From Strigamia acuminata (taxonomy: Eukaryota; Arthropoda; Chilopoda; Geophilomorpha; Linotaeniidae), in the NCBI GenBank assembly GCA_949358305.1, contig OX442322.1, positions 6,882,001-6,946,000 on the forward strand: DNA of 64,000 nucleotides, in the 5' to 3' direction. Position 1 is the first letter of the stretch; each line of letters opens with the position of its first letter. The notes beneath the pieces were generated by a model. The model saw only the letters and a list, made by a program, of their open reading frames with translations, made no database searches and was not told the origin of the DNA. Below are positions 51,901-62,912 of this stretch, one piece after another. The position numbers and the translations under genes are program-made.

Positions 51901-53942
51901 GTAATCCAAGTATATCGTGTAGCGTCATCAATGATCGTTAGAACGAAACGAGCTCCACCGAAAGATGTTGCAGGAGCCGGTCCCCACACGTCCATATGCA
52001 GGAGGTCGAGCGCTTTTGCAGTACTCGGGTGAAGGTCCGGTTTGTGTGAAATTTTAATTGATTTTGCAAGACGACAGTCGTTGCAAGCGAGTTCCTGTTT
52101 GACTTCTCCAGGTTCCATACCGTAAACTTGGTCGTTATTCGCCAACAGGCGTATTGCATTTGTGTGCAAATGCCCTAATCTGCTATGCCATAGGCCCGTA
52201 GCATCCTTTACGTTTGCAGGGTTAGCAATTGCCTTCTTTGGTGACTTAGAAGGATTGCTCGGAGGAGGAGGTATGGCAGGAGGAGTATTAGGTGATGGCG
52301 TTGTCGGGATGGATTGGAGAACGTTGGAATAGGATTGGACAGGAGGGTCAGGTTGGACATTGGTGGATTTGGGAGCAGTTTGAGACTGGATAGGATTGAC
52401 GATTTGATTCGGAATTTGCTTCGGAATTGGTGGCATTTGAATGCGAAAATCCGTAATATAGTCCTGACCCGATTTGCCCCTTTTCGGTTTCGGAATGTTC
52501 TCGAAATCCACTTCTGTGGTGACATAAGTCTGAACTGGCGGTTGCTGAATTAGTGGCGGAATTGTCGTCGACACCGAAGTTGAAACCGTCGTAGACACAG
52601 AAGGTGTTGAACATAAACCGTCCACATAATATAATCCTGCCTTCTCCTTTGCCCGGAGAATAGAGCTCCGAATGTCCGATTGGTAGATATTGACTTCACC
52701 GTTGTAGAAGTGTATGTGATGACGTGTTTTATCAATTTTAGAAACCGAAATCAAATTGGCTTCGAAGTTCGGTGCGAAAAGTACATTCGTCAAATTCACG
52801 ATACAATTGCAGTCGTCTATCCTCGTAAGCAGTCGGACATTTCCTTTTCCAGTCACCTTGGACTTGCCTTGTCCGAGTTCGATGTCGAAAGCCACGATGT
52901 CCACAAAATCCGTAAACCAAGCCCGAACATATGAAACGTGGTCCGTCGCGCCGCAGTCGACAATCCATTCGTTGGATTGCATGAAATGAGCAACTGGGCG
53001 CGCCGGGGCTTGTGGGGCACTGGCGAAGAATGTCCCTTCTCGTGTTGGACGAGAACAACCTCGCGGACGCGTATCATCGGGTTTTGGCGCGGAATTTTTG
53101 TTGCGCTTCTTGCTCTTACTTCGAGAGCGTTGGAAAGAAGCTGATGCCGAGGGTTGATTGCGATCCTCCCGCCGTGGATGGGGACACTTGTTCGCGTAGT
53201 GGCCCATCTCATTACAGTTGAAACATTTAATTTCGGATAAAGGTCGGCGAGGGCGAGAATTCTTCCGGGATTGTTGGCCTTTTACAGACAAATGCACAGA
53301 AGACGAGTGTACATTATGCAGTCCCATCGGTTTTAATCGTAGATATTCGGCAATCAACTGTTCAGCAACCTTGGTCGGTGTGAATTCTGGATCGGGCCAA
53401 TGATATATGGCGAACGTTGCTTGAGCGTATTCGGGCGGGAGTCGGTTGAGGTATTGATATGCATGATGATCGGGTGTCGTAACTTCTTTGATATCTGCCA
53501 ATTGACGGACAAAGTGATCCACTCGATTGATAAAATCCTGCATTTCCTCATTGGGTTCTAGATGTAGGGTCAAGAACTCAGACCGTAATGCTGCCCGTCG
53601 TGCCCGCGAACTAGGTGCGTACGCTTTAGCCAGGACGTCCCATGCCTGTTTGGGAGTATCACAATTGTCCAGGGCTGAACGTTTCGGTTCGCTGACATAC
53701 ATGTAGATGTGTCCGAGAGCTTTGTCCTTTTTAACCATGTAACGTTCTTTTTCTTTGTTCGTTAAAGTCAAAAGATGATCGGCTTCTTTCTCTTCCGTCA
53801 CATGCCTCCAAAGGCCCTCGGATTTCAAAAGCATCCGCATCGCTCTCTGCCAGGGCTCGTAATTCCCAACAGAGAGGATGGGAATCCTGCTGATCGTCGT
53901 TTCCGTTGTCTTTTGCATCGCTGCGAAGATTCGGCGCACCAC
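48906..53942 (-). CDS. gag-pol: Cop2a gag-pol polyprotein with one in-frame stop
   Basis: One minus-strand frame of 1678 codons interrupted only by TAG at 49664-49662, after the RT palm. Start is ATG 53942 or the in-frame ATG at 53918. Gag knuckle CFNCNEMGHYANKC lies near residue 238, protease VDCGATDHV near 329, integrase zinc domain near 585-622 and catalytic D (MDVWGP), D (RTDRGGEF) and E (NGTAERIN) near 648, 714 and 749. RT YVDDIVLF is near 1367 and RNase H YTDASWA near 1524. A long Pro/Ser/Thr-rich spacer separates protease and integrase. The D-C-G protease form is shared by relics A and B. One point change away from intact, so it is a young but probably dead copy. Confidence 0.94.
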
Positions 53943-55000
53943 GCAAAATACACGGACTCAGGAGAATGGTATAACGGCGATCGTAGCACTTCACTAAGGC
54001 ACAAAAAGGTGTGGACGAATGTTTGTTCACACAAAATCTTTGCACTATTCACTAAATCACCTCCCACGTGGTTCAAAGCGGATATCACCAGAAGGGGAGC
54101 CGATGCTACAATCGGCTGAGAACCTAAAGCAAGTGTCCCCCTAGCTTCCTTTATAGCCACCTGGGGCTGCGGGAGTGCTAGGTGGCGCAGGGCTCAGCCT
54201 TGCTTTAGAATACGAACACCGCTTGGACAGACTTGTCCGTAGGGCAGTGTCGATGCTAAAGGATCCCTTCCAAAATACCCACTTAAAACTAACAATATAA
54301 TAAACGACAGGAAGGAGAAATAGATGAATCCCCCGTGGAAGGTCACACGGGCTCGCGGCAAAGCACGAGACGGGTTTTCTCGAAAAACCCGCTAGAAAAG
54401 CGCAATTCGGCTTCGAAAAACCGAATTCTTCTCGATTAAATCGAGGCTCTTCACTTAAAGCGTTGAAAACGTCGTAATAATCAAAAATCGGCGATACTAC
54501 ATGCACGCCGGGGTGCATGTAGCGAGAATCGTCTCGTTTCTCGTTGTAAAACGTCTCGTTGACGTTGTCGTAACGGAAAATCGTCGAAAATCTGAAAAAT
54601 ACGAAAATTCGCCTCGAAATTTGCGAGACCGCACAATTTCGGACGAAATTAACTGGAGAATCACGTGAAGCGTAGCGCAGGTTGCTTGTGAACGTCGGTG
54701 GCACGTTGTCGACGTTCAAATCACGGGAATCCAGCTTTGAAAATGGCGAGAAACCTGAAAATATAAATTCGCACGAAAATTCGCGAAACTCGCGGAATTT
54801 TCGGCGATAAATGGTGAAAACAATTGGTGTACAACGTCGTCGTGATGTTGTATAAGTCCAGGGTTGATTCGGCGGCGTGAAACGTCCCGAAAATAGCGAA
54901 AATCGTAGCGAACACCTGAAAATACAAAAATTGCCGCGAAAATCGCGAAAAACGCGAATTTTCTGCAGCGGTTAGTGGAAATTAAGCGTGCAAAGGATGA
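53943..55000 (-). other. Cop2a leader
   Basis: About 1.06 kb between primer site and gag. A 192-codon minus-strand frame (54719-54141) exists but has no recognisable domain. Two similar segments with a CGAAAATCGCG-like theme occur near 54590 and 54900. Confidence 0.5.
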
Positions 55001-55019
55001 AAACCATCCTCTGCTACCA
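55001..55019 (-). other. Cop2a primer-binding site (initiator tRNA-Met)
   Basis: Minus strand TGGTAGCAGAGGATGGTTT, two bases from the LTR; identical to the Cop1 site. Eleven of its bases (55018-55008) are perfectly complementary to the LTR end at 55040-55030. Confidence 0.92.
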
Positions 55020-55021
55020 AT

Positions 55022-55547
55022 TGTAGGTCGGTAGCAGAGGAAAACGACCAAAAACCACTCGAAATGTCGAGCGAAACTGTCACAAATGCGTCGCACGGGT
55101 GGTACGCGCGTACGGGCGACGTCGGGGACGAAATGTAAACGTAACGGCCGCGATATTCGCTTATATGCCGTGAGAAATGATAAATGAATGCTTAAAAGCA
55201 TAAAATGAATTTAATCAATACGAAATACTCACATATGAGTTGGAAAATACATGAATAACCATGAGGCGAGAGCCAGGCGCTGGTGGCCGCCATCTTGGAT
55301 GTAGGAGTGGTACAGTAACGACACCTGGTGTCGTGAAATGGCGTTATGGAATTGAAAATTCCATAAAGCTTAACAAAAGGTTAGATATAGCATGATGCCT
55401 AATGCATAAATACAATAATAGAGTGTGAATACTCTTAAACGGTATAAATAATCAAATATAAATAAACATCGGGATAAATAAATAAATTAGGAGGTCGTAA
55501 TGTGATTCTATATCACATCGATGCTATCACGGTCCTATAGACCAACA
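55022..55547 (-). repeat. Cop2a 5' LTR, 526 bp
   Basis: Same termini and length as the left copy, with about three substitutions between them. Confidence 0.95.
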
Positions 55548-55552
55548 CCTTT

Positions 55553-56930
55553 CACGCGTAAAGCCCGCGTTGACGCGGAAATTGACAAACTGATTTCACA
55601 GGGCATTTTTCGCCCTATCCGTCATTCTTTTTGGGCCACGCCTTTAGTGGTGGTTGTAAAGCCGGATGAGTCCCTTCGCCTATGCGTAGACTATCGCGCA
55701 ACCGTCAACCAGGCAGTCGTCCACAATCCCTATCCCCTACCATTGGTGGCGGATCTATTGGCTGGCTTGGCGGGGTCAAGATTTTTCACACTTCTTGACC
55801 TCCGCCAAGCGTACCAGCAAATTCCGTTGACTGAGGAGTCTTCACTCCTCGTCGCCGTCAACACCCATAGAGGCCTCATGGCCGTTACCAAACTACCCTT
55901 CGGTACGGCTCCGTCCTCCGGCATATTCCAAAGGATCGTGGACGGCCTTTTTGGTTCGGTTCCTGGTGTATTGGTGTATCAAGACGATATACTCATAGCC
56001 ACCGCGTCGCTACAGCAACACCTCAAAACCGTGGACATTGTTTTCTCCATTTTAACGGATTCGGGACTGAAACTTGGATTTTCCAAATGTAAGTTTGCAG
56101 TATCCACGGTCAATTACCTTGGCCACGTGCTGTCAGCCCAAGGCATTTCGCCCTCTCCGGCCAAAGTTGAGGCTGTGAAGCACTTACCGGCACCCACCAC
56201 TGTCCACACCCTGAAAAGCTTCTTGGGTATGGTCACCTACTATAGCGCATTCGTGCCTCGCATGGCACATGTAGCGGCACCTTTATATCAGCTACTACAG
56301 CAACAGGTACAATGGACCTGGGCAGAGGCCCAACAGGTGGCGTTTAATGAGATAAAATCAATTTTGTCATCCGCAGAAATATTGACGTTTTATGACATCA
56401 CCAAGCCAATTTTGCTGGTCTGCGACGCCTCCCCATATGGCTTGGGTGCCATACTTGCTCACCAGGTGGACGGCAACTTGGAGCGCCCTGTGGCTTACGC
56501 CTCCCCTACCCTCTCTCCTGCCGAGCGCAACTACGCGCAATTGGATAAGGAAGCTGCCGCCATCGTGTTTGGTATAAAGAAATTCCACACCTACTTGGCG
56601 GGCACTTCCTTCACCATTGTGACAGACCACAAACCGTTATTGGGTATACTGAGTCCCCACAAACCAATCCCAACTATTATCAGCCCAAGACTGTTAAGAT
56701 GGTCACTGTTATTATCTACTTACTCGTATATTCTACTTTACAGACCCGGTGCCCAACTTAGGGAAGCAGATGCGTTAAGTCGTTCACCCGTGCAGTCCGA
56801 CACCGGTGCGCCAGCGATCAATGACGCGGCTTATCCGGCGGACTTGCACATTCTGGCAACATCCAGCACCTTCCCGTTGTCAAGAGCTCGTTTGGTCCAG
56901 TGCACATTGGCCGATCCCTTACTCCAGTCC
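55553..56930 (+). pseudogene. pol: Gyp4 RT and RNase H
   Basis: Continues the Gyp4 frame after Cop2a: RT with LRLCVDYR, FGTAPSSG and YQDDILIA near 55975, then RNase H CDASPYGLG near 56425 and the tether domain. Open until the Cop4 LTR at 56931. The next piece (from 61200) is in a different frame, so an indel lies near the junction. Confidence 0.92.
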
Positions 56931-57396
56931 TGATAGGTTTGGCGGCGCCGGACATGAATAAGAGAGAGCTGACACTCGATTCAAACAGTGCGGAAACTTG
57001 CATTATGCAACCGCCATCTTTATTCGTCAGAAACAACAGTAAAAAGCGACTGCTTTGAGGCTAGCCGCTCTCAAAGTATAAATACAAGCTTACAATAGAA
57101 CAAATCATTGTTAACAAGCAATGATTTGTCCTTTACATGATAAACAATAAGGGAGGAGCAAATAATCGATAAACAACTTAAAAGCAATGGAATAACTAAA
57201 CGAATATTGCTCATTTGAGCGGACGACGAGAAGGCACATCTTTACAAGTAAATAAACTAGTTGCGGCACATAACAAGCAGGGTAAAAATCGGGATCAACT
57301 AGTTTAACTAAGTCACAGCAAAGTAAAGACATGCACGTTGCATTTAGCCATAAATATGCAACTAATAAATCTCAAACAGTTGGGCATTTCCTAACA
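56931..57396 (-). repeat. Cop4 3' LTR
   Basis: TGATAGGTTTGGCGGCGCC...TCCTAACA. The purine tract (plus AATCCCCCTTTGCGC, 57397-57411) adjoins. Confidence 0.93.
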
Positions 57397-57413
57397 AATC
57401 CCCCTTTGCGCAA

Positions 57414-59990
57414 CTATTTGATTACGACAAAAATATGCTCACAGAGCTGACACAATCTGGGGCGCGGCAACCACTTCGTCATCAAATCCGCGATGTTCAA
57501 TTCACCAGGCACATGTTTAATACTAAACACGCCTTTTTCATACCAATCACAAAGAAAGTGCAATTTAACATCTATATGTTTATTTGCACGGTTCTCGATC
57601 TTGTTTTTCGCATAGTTGATTGCCGGCATGCTATCGGCGTAGACGCAAGGGACATTTCGGTTGAAACATAAGATGATATCAGCTTCGTACAAACGTTCAA
57701 GCCATATCACTTCTCTCACGCCATCGACAACCGCGAGAAACTCGCTCTCCATAATACTCAGAGAAGTCATGGATTGCTTTCTACAATTCCATGAAATCGG
57801 AACCCCTCCTAAATAAACTATGTGGCCACCAAAACTTCTCCTACTGTCTTGGTCCAGAGCAAAAGACGCGTCGGTGTAAACCGTTAAATTATTGTTCTTA
57901 CAATTCGCTAAGTTGATAACATAGTTGGGGGTATTCGCCAGATATCTCAACACTTGTATTAGCATTTTAACATGCCTGTTAGAGTGGGTCTCATTGTATT
58001 GAGATAACACAATGACACTGAAAAGGATATCTGGGCGCGTTCTGTTCGCGATAAATAGTAAACTCCCTACTAGGGATCTATATGGGAACGTCGAGTTTAT
58101 TTGTTCACCCGGTTGTACCTTCTGTATCATGGTACCAACCGTGACTGGGATTTTAATCTTATGACATGGGTCAATGTCATATTTCTCGACTAATTTCGCA
58201 ATATAACTCTTTTGATGTACTAAAATGTCCCCATTTTTCCTCTCAAAATAAATCCCTAATAGAAGAGTCACCGGTCCAAGGTTGACAATTTTAAAGCTCT
58301 CTTGAATCCATTCGATGATACATTGTTCAACGAAAGCATCACGACTGAACAAAACAATGTCGTCCACGTAAAACAAAAGGACGGCATCTGAGCCGTAATT
58401 ATATACGCAATTCAATCCTAAGACTGGAGTAAATCCTATTTCTAATAATCGTTCGTGGAGCTTGAAATACCACATCCTTCCGGACTGGTGAAGCCCGTAC
58501 AAGGATTTGACTAACCGCCAAATCCTTCCGGACTGGTGAAGCCCGTACAAGGATTTGACTAACCGCCAACATTTGTGTTGGTTTTCCTTGGTCCGGAAGC
58601 CCTTCGGGATATTGATATATTGTGGCACGTCAAGGTCTCCGTACAAGTACGCAGACTTGATGTCGAGATGTGTATCTCGCCAGCCTTGCAGAACCTCAAG
58701 AGAACAAAAGAATATCAGCACGAGAACAAAGTTGACCACTGGTGAGAATATCTCAGTGAAGTCAACCCCTTCTTTCTGCCCAAAACCTTGCGCAACCAAA
58801 CGTGCTCTCCAACGCTTAATTGCCCCAGTGTAGTCACGCTTGATTTTATAAATTCATTTTGTTCCCAGTAAATTCATCCCCTCGGTTTTATCAACTTCCT
58901 CGTAAACTTTTCTGTCATTAAAGATATTAATCTCGTCATCCATGGCATCCTACCAGTCGGATTTATTGGGATTGGACATAGCCTCTTCAAAAGTATCCGG
59001 TTCAACGGATGCATGGCCGGCAAACCCAACGGTCTCATCTGTTGCCTTAAAGTCAAAACAACCCCCATCGTACTGATAGTCTTCTTCTTTGCACCATCGT
59101 ACAACATCAACCCGACTGCGGATTCTATCGCCAAGAGGTGTTATGTAAATCACATCTACCTGCCCAGCAGTTTCACCACTTTGTCTAACGGTTTCCCTCC
59201 GTTGCCACTGTGTCATGTCCAAAAATTTTAAATCCTGGGGAGCGGTCATACGCTTTCTTATTATATCCCTTTTTAACTTAGCACCGCGTGGTGGATTCCT
59301 CCTAACTGGTGGAGGTGTGAGAGTCGGATTTGGAAGTCGAACTTCCACTTGTTGCTCCTCCTCTTCTTCAATCCCACCAACAGCTTGAGCGACTTCTTCT
59401 ACAATTTCAGGCTCGACCGCCTGTTGGACTAATTGGGGATTCGGAATCGCATGTTTCGGGGCCTGAAACAACTGCTGTATGATAGGGGGAACCTGTTGCT
59501 GAACTGGAGCCACTTTCTGTGGTATTGGGGCTGGAATTCCCCCTTGTGCCACTGGAATTTCTTCCTCATCTGAATCTTCATAATTCAAATTTCCCATATA
59601 ATTAGGTTCGGATGGAATTTCACTCAGTTGCACCGACTCGTGCCAAAAGACATTCTCATTAATCTTCACATGTTTTGAAGCAATCACTTGGTTGGATTTG
59701 GGGTCCCAAACTCGATACCCCCGCGTCTTTATTGCGTAACCGACTAGGGCCCCAGGCCATGCCCTTTCTTCCAACTTGCTTCTCCATGTTTGCGAAGGGA
59801 TGTGCACGAAAACTTTTTTTACGTAGTATCTCCCGAGTTCCGACCGGACTCCTAGGACCGCGGGACACTCGGTGGCCAGAGAAAGCCTACGCAAAAATAC
59901 AATTCCACTACGCGACTGCGTAAAGGGTGGAAAGGATACTACAAGACCCCCGAACAAAACCTTAAGCTTATTAACAAGGAATTTCGACAA
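57414..59990 (-). pseudogene. pol: Cop4 pol remnant (integrase end, RT, RNase H)
   Basis: One minus-strand frame from about 59990 to 57414 with two stops: TAG at 58952-58950 and TGA at 58856-58854, both in the conserved stretch leading into RT. It opens within the C-terminal part of integrase (LEERAWPGALVGYA), continues through a Pro/Val/Gln-rich linker, then RT (ARLVAQGFG, YVDDIVLF near 58365) and RNase H (YTDASFA, MESEFLA). A perfect 48-base tandem duplication (58474-58521 and 58522-58569) doubles a 16-residue block around LYGLHQSGR in the RT. Confidence 0.9.
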
Positions 59991-60707
59991 CTTAAAACTA
60001 AATAATAGTTGGCAAGGTGAAAATCCGTTGTTTTGCGGGTCGGTTTGCGTCGCAAATCTCCCGCGTTGATCCCACGTCGTGAAATGGATGCACGTCGACT
60101 CAACGTGCTCGTCCGCACCTTCGTAGGATGTGCTCCGTGCACAAAACCTCGGGAAAAATGCCAGCGCGTATGTTTAACCCGCTAACTGGTCTTCTGGTCG
60201 AATGCCTGCGCGTATGTTTAACCCGCTAACAGGACTTCTCTCCTCAAATGGAAATAAACACGTCGTTTTTCGCCTACTTTGACGAAAATGGCCGCCGTCG
60301 AAGAATTGGCTTCGTACAATGACTTCCGTGCTTTCCCACGACGAAACGATCCAAAAACGACGTCGATTCGACGTATTCTCGCATCGAATCACAATGAGAG
60401 CGTGTGTCGACCCGTACACACGATTCTGCGCTGGCTTCACGGCTCGTCGCAATGAAACCAACACAAAATGGCGCCCGCAGAAGAAAATCTTCTTTATATC
60501 GAGCAATGTGCTTATTTCGCACAGAATTTCGACAATTCTCACACTGTTCGATCCAGAAATACCTCCGCAAACGTCCGCACACGTTGTCAGCTTTGCAAAC
60601 TCCTCGAATCCGCTAATACGTCTTTGCGACGATACCGACGAATCCGCGATGTCCGTTTCGTCACGAAACTTGCCGCAAACGTATCACAAACGGTTGGCCG
60701 CGTCGTC
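59991..60707 (-). other. Cop4 leader region joined to pol remnant
   Basis: About 700 bases between primer site and the pol remnant with no gag or protease motif. A 44-base direct repeat lies at 60157-60200 and 60201-60244. ORFs on both strands here (up to 178 codons) have no recognisable domains. Confidence 0.5.
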
Positions 60708-60725
60708 AACCATCCTCTGCTACCA
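60708..60725 (-). other. Cop4 primer-binding site (initiator tRNA-Met)
   Basis: Minus strand TGGTAGCAGAGGATGGTT, 18 bases matching the initiator tRNA-Met complement, two bases from the LTR. Confidence 0.88.
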
Positions 60726-60727
60726 TA

Positions 60728-61194
60728 TGATAGGTTTGGCGGCGCCGGACATCAATAAGAGAGAGCTGACACTCGATTCAAACGGTGCGGAAACTCGCAT
60801 TATGCGACCGCCATCTTTATTCGTCAGAAACAACAGTAAAAAGCAACTGCTTTGAGGCTAGCCGCTCTCAAAGTATAAATGCAAGCTTACAATAGAACAA
60901 ATCATTGTTAACAAGCAATGATTTGTTTTTTACATGATAAACAATAAGGGAGGAGCAAATAATCGATAAACAACTTAAAAGCAATGGAATAACTAAACGA
61001 ATATTGCTCATTTGAGCGGACGACGAGAAGGCACATCTTTACAAGTAAATAAACTAGTTGCGGCACATAACAAGCAGGGTAAAAATCGGGATCAACTAGT
61101 TTAACTAAGTCACAGCAAAGTAAAGACATGCACGTTGCATTTAGCCATAAATATGCAACTAATAAATCTCAAACAGTTGGGCATTTCCTAACAA
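60728..61194 (-). repeat. Cop4 5' LTR
   Basis: Partner of 56931-57396 with about eight substitutions and one indel. Directly followed by target duplication AGTCC. Confidence 0.93.
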
Positions 61195-61199
61195 GTCCA

Positions 61200-62616
61200 T
61201 TGTGACGTGCATAGTCGAGGGTTGGCCCCCCAATAAGCTGCACCATGTCCCGTGGCCATATTGGCAACTGCGACACCAAATGGGGGTCCACCGGGAGTTG
61301 GTCTACGTTAACGACCGCATTGTCGTCCCCGTGCAAGTGGTCCCCACCCTCTTGCAGGTCTTACATGAGCACCACGTGGGTATTGTGGCCATGAAGAGGC
61401 GGGCAAGATCCACCTTATGGTGGCCCCGCATGATAAGCGACATTGAAACACACGTAGCATCGTGTGCGGCGTGTCAGGCCACCCGACCCCTGGCACCTCG
61501 AGCGCATCCTGTCTCTTGGCCCACCCCACGTGCTCTATGGACTCGCATCCATGCAGATTTTGCTGGACCACTGCACAATACCATGTTCCTTGTAGTAGTG
61601 GACGCGTACTCATCATGGATAGAGGTCCAAGCAATGCGGTCAACCACGTCGGTGGCCCTCATTAAGGTACTCAGACGCATCTTTGCGACCCACGGACTGC
61701 CAACTACAGTGGTCACCGACAACGGCCCCCAATTCTTCCCAACTTAGTGGACCATGTGTTCTCCCCCCCATTTCACCCCCAATCTAACGGACCAGCTGAG
61801 CGTGCAGTTAGGTGGACAAAGGAGCAGCTAGCACGTGCTCAGTCCACCGATTGGGACGTGGTCATACCCCGCATATTGTTGACTCAACACGCCACACCAT
61901 CTCGCGCAGACGGGTTTTCACCCTCACAGCGTTTATTCAGACGGCAGATTGCTGATGTGTGGAATCGCGCGGTGGACCATTGGACCTACGCTTCCCAGCT
62001 CGGCCCGTTCGCCCACAGCGCGACCTCACAACTGCCCACCCTCGCCCCGGGCACAAAAGTATGGTATCGCGGTTTTGGTCGCGACCCACGCAAGTGGCTT
62101 CAAGGCCATGTTGTTCAGGTTCAGGGACGGGTGGTCTATCAAATTAGAGATGCGGACGGCCGAATGCAGGTGCGACATGTCAATCATTTGCGATTGGACA
62201 GGGGGAGGACTCTGGCCACTGGCAAGAATGTCACCTCATCAGGGATTGATCTGCCACAGCAGGCCCCCATTGATGAAATACCCTTACCAATACAGAGAAT
62301 CTTTCCAATAATGCCTTTAATTTGCGGAACATCGTGTTCGCCTGTCCATCCTCCTATTGCAATATCTCCTGCTCCAGTCAATAGCACACCACCTCAATCG
62401 CCCATCTTACCGGGTTCACCGGTTCTTCCTCCCTCCTCTACCACATCCCCTAATAATTCCATTTTGCAGCCGTCCACGTCGGCAGCTTGCCCAGTCGACG
62501 CAACTGACGTGGTCAGAAAGTTGCATTTTCCTCCGGTGACTCCATTACAGCCACCTCCGCGGTCCCCACGCCCAAAGCGGAACGTGGGCAAACCGCCCCC
62601 TTCTTATAAACTGTGA
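61200..62616 (+). pseudogene. pol: Gyp4 integrase and C terminus
   Basis: The integrase zinc domain (HEHHVG...CAAC) and catalytic D (HADFAGPL) and D (TDNGPQF) are in one frame up to a stop at 61745-61747; the E segment (NGPAERAV) and C terminus follow in another frame from 61747 to 62616. Only about 25 residues separate the second D from E, where gypsy integrases have 35, so roughly 30 bases were lost together with the frame. The C-terminal 100 residues are Pro/Ser-rich. Confidence 0.9.
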
Positions 62617-62634
62617 GCCAACACTGGACGAATC

Positions 62635-62647
62635 AGAGGGGGAGGAA
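62635..62647 (+). other. Gyp4 polypurine tract
   Basis: AGAGGGGGAGGAA immediately before the 3' LTR. Confidence 0.85.
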
Positions 62648-62912
62648 TGTTATGTATTTGTAACAATAATAACATAAAGTGTAATGTAAACATAACTCGC
62701 TCTTTATTGCAAAACATGTTACTAGGCAACCAAATCACATTGTAAAAACTAACCTGAGTAAATAAAGCAAGCAGTCTTCTCTCGTCCGCCATTGCGGCAG
62801 AGAATCAGCAATCTTTCGACATTCAAATCTGTGGTTTACTTTCCTTTCCTGAACAACAGCTTGATGCTGTAAATGAAGCAAGGACTTAAATCTCTCATGT
62901 GAGGACGTCACA
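62648..62912 (+). repeat. Gyp4 3' LTR, 265 bp
   Basis: One difference from the 5' LTR (A for G in the GCAAAAC(A/G)TG segment). Followed by target duplication GTATC. Confidence 0.94.

Larger units (their letters stand above)
48179..55547 (-). mobile_element. Cop2a: near-complete Copia element inside Gyp4
   Basis: 526-bp LTRs at 48179-48704 and 55022-55547 with about three differences. Flanks TCTTT (48174-48178) and CCTTT (55548-55552) are a 5-bp target duplication with one mismatch, and removing the element restores the Gyp4 RT frame. Minus-strand order is LTR, primer site, long leader, gag-pol (one stop), purine tract, LTR. Integrase precedes RT, as in Copia. Confidence 0.94.
56931..61194 (-). 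mobile_element. Cop4: internally deleted Copia element inside Gyp4
   Basis: LTRs at 56931-57396 (466 bp) and 60728-61194 (467 bp) differ at roughly eight sites plus one indel. Target duplication AGTCC is perfect at 56926-56930 and 61195-61199. Only RT, RNase H and the end of integrase remain; gag, protease and the integrase core are absent. The LTR divergence makes it older than Cop2a by this crude measure. Confidence 0.93.
45639..62912 (+). mobile_element. Gyp4: Ty3/gypsy element split by Cop2a and Cop4
   Basis: 265-bp LTRs at 45639-45903 and 62648-62912, both TGTTATG...GTCACA and differing at one base that I can see. Target duplication GTATC is at 45634-45638 and 62913-62917. The internal plus-strand gag-pol is in three pieces (46233-48178, 55553-56930, 61200-62616) separated by two Copia insertions. 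Double CCHC knuckles and the YQDD form of the RT motif suggest the mag-like branch (family knowledge, tentative). Confidence 0.93.

Noticed and set aside
54141-54719. 192-codon ORF in the Cop2a leader
   Set aside because: Right strand for the element but no domain and Cop1 lacks a counterpart; kept only as a note in the leader entry.
55008-55040. tRNA gene fragment
   Set aside because: Only the 3' acceptor end of initiator tRNA-Met is present as a primer site and its complement; no cloverleaf.
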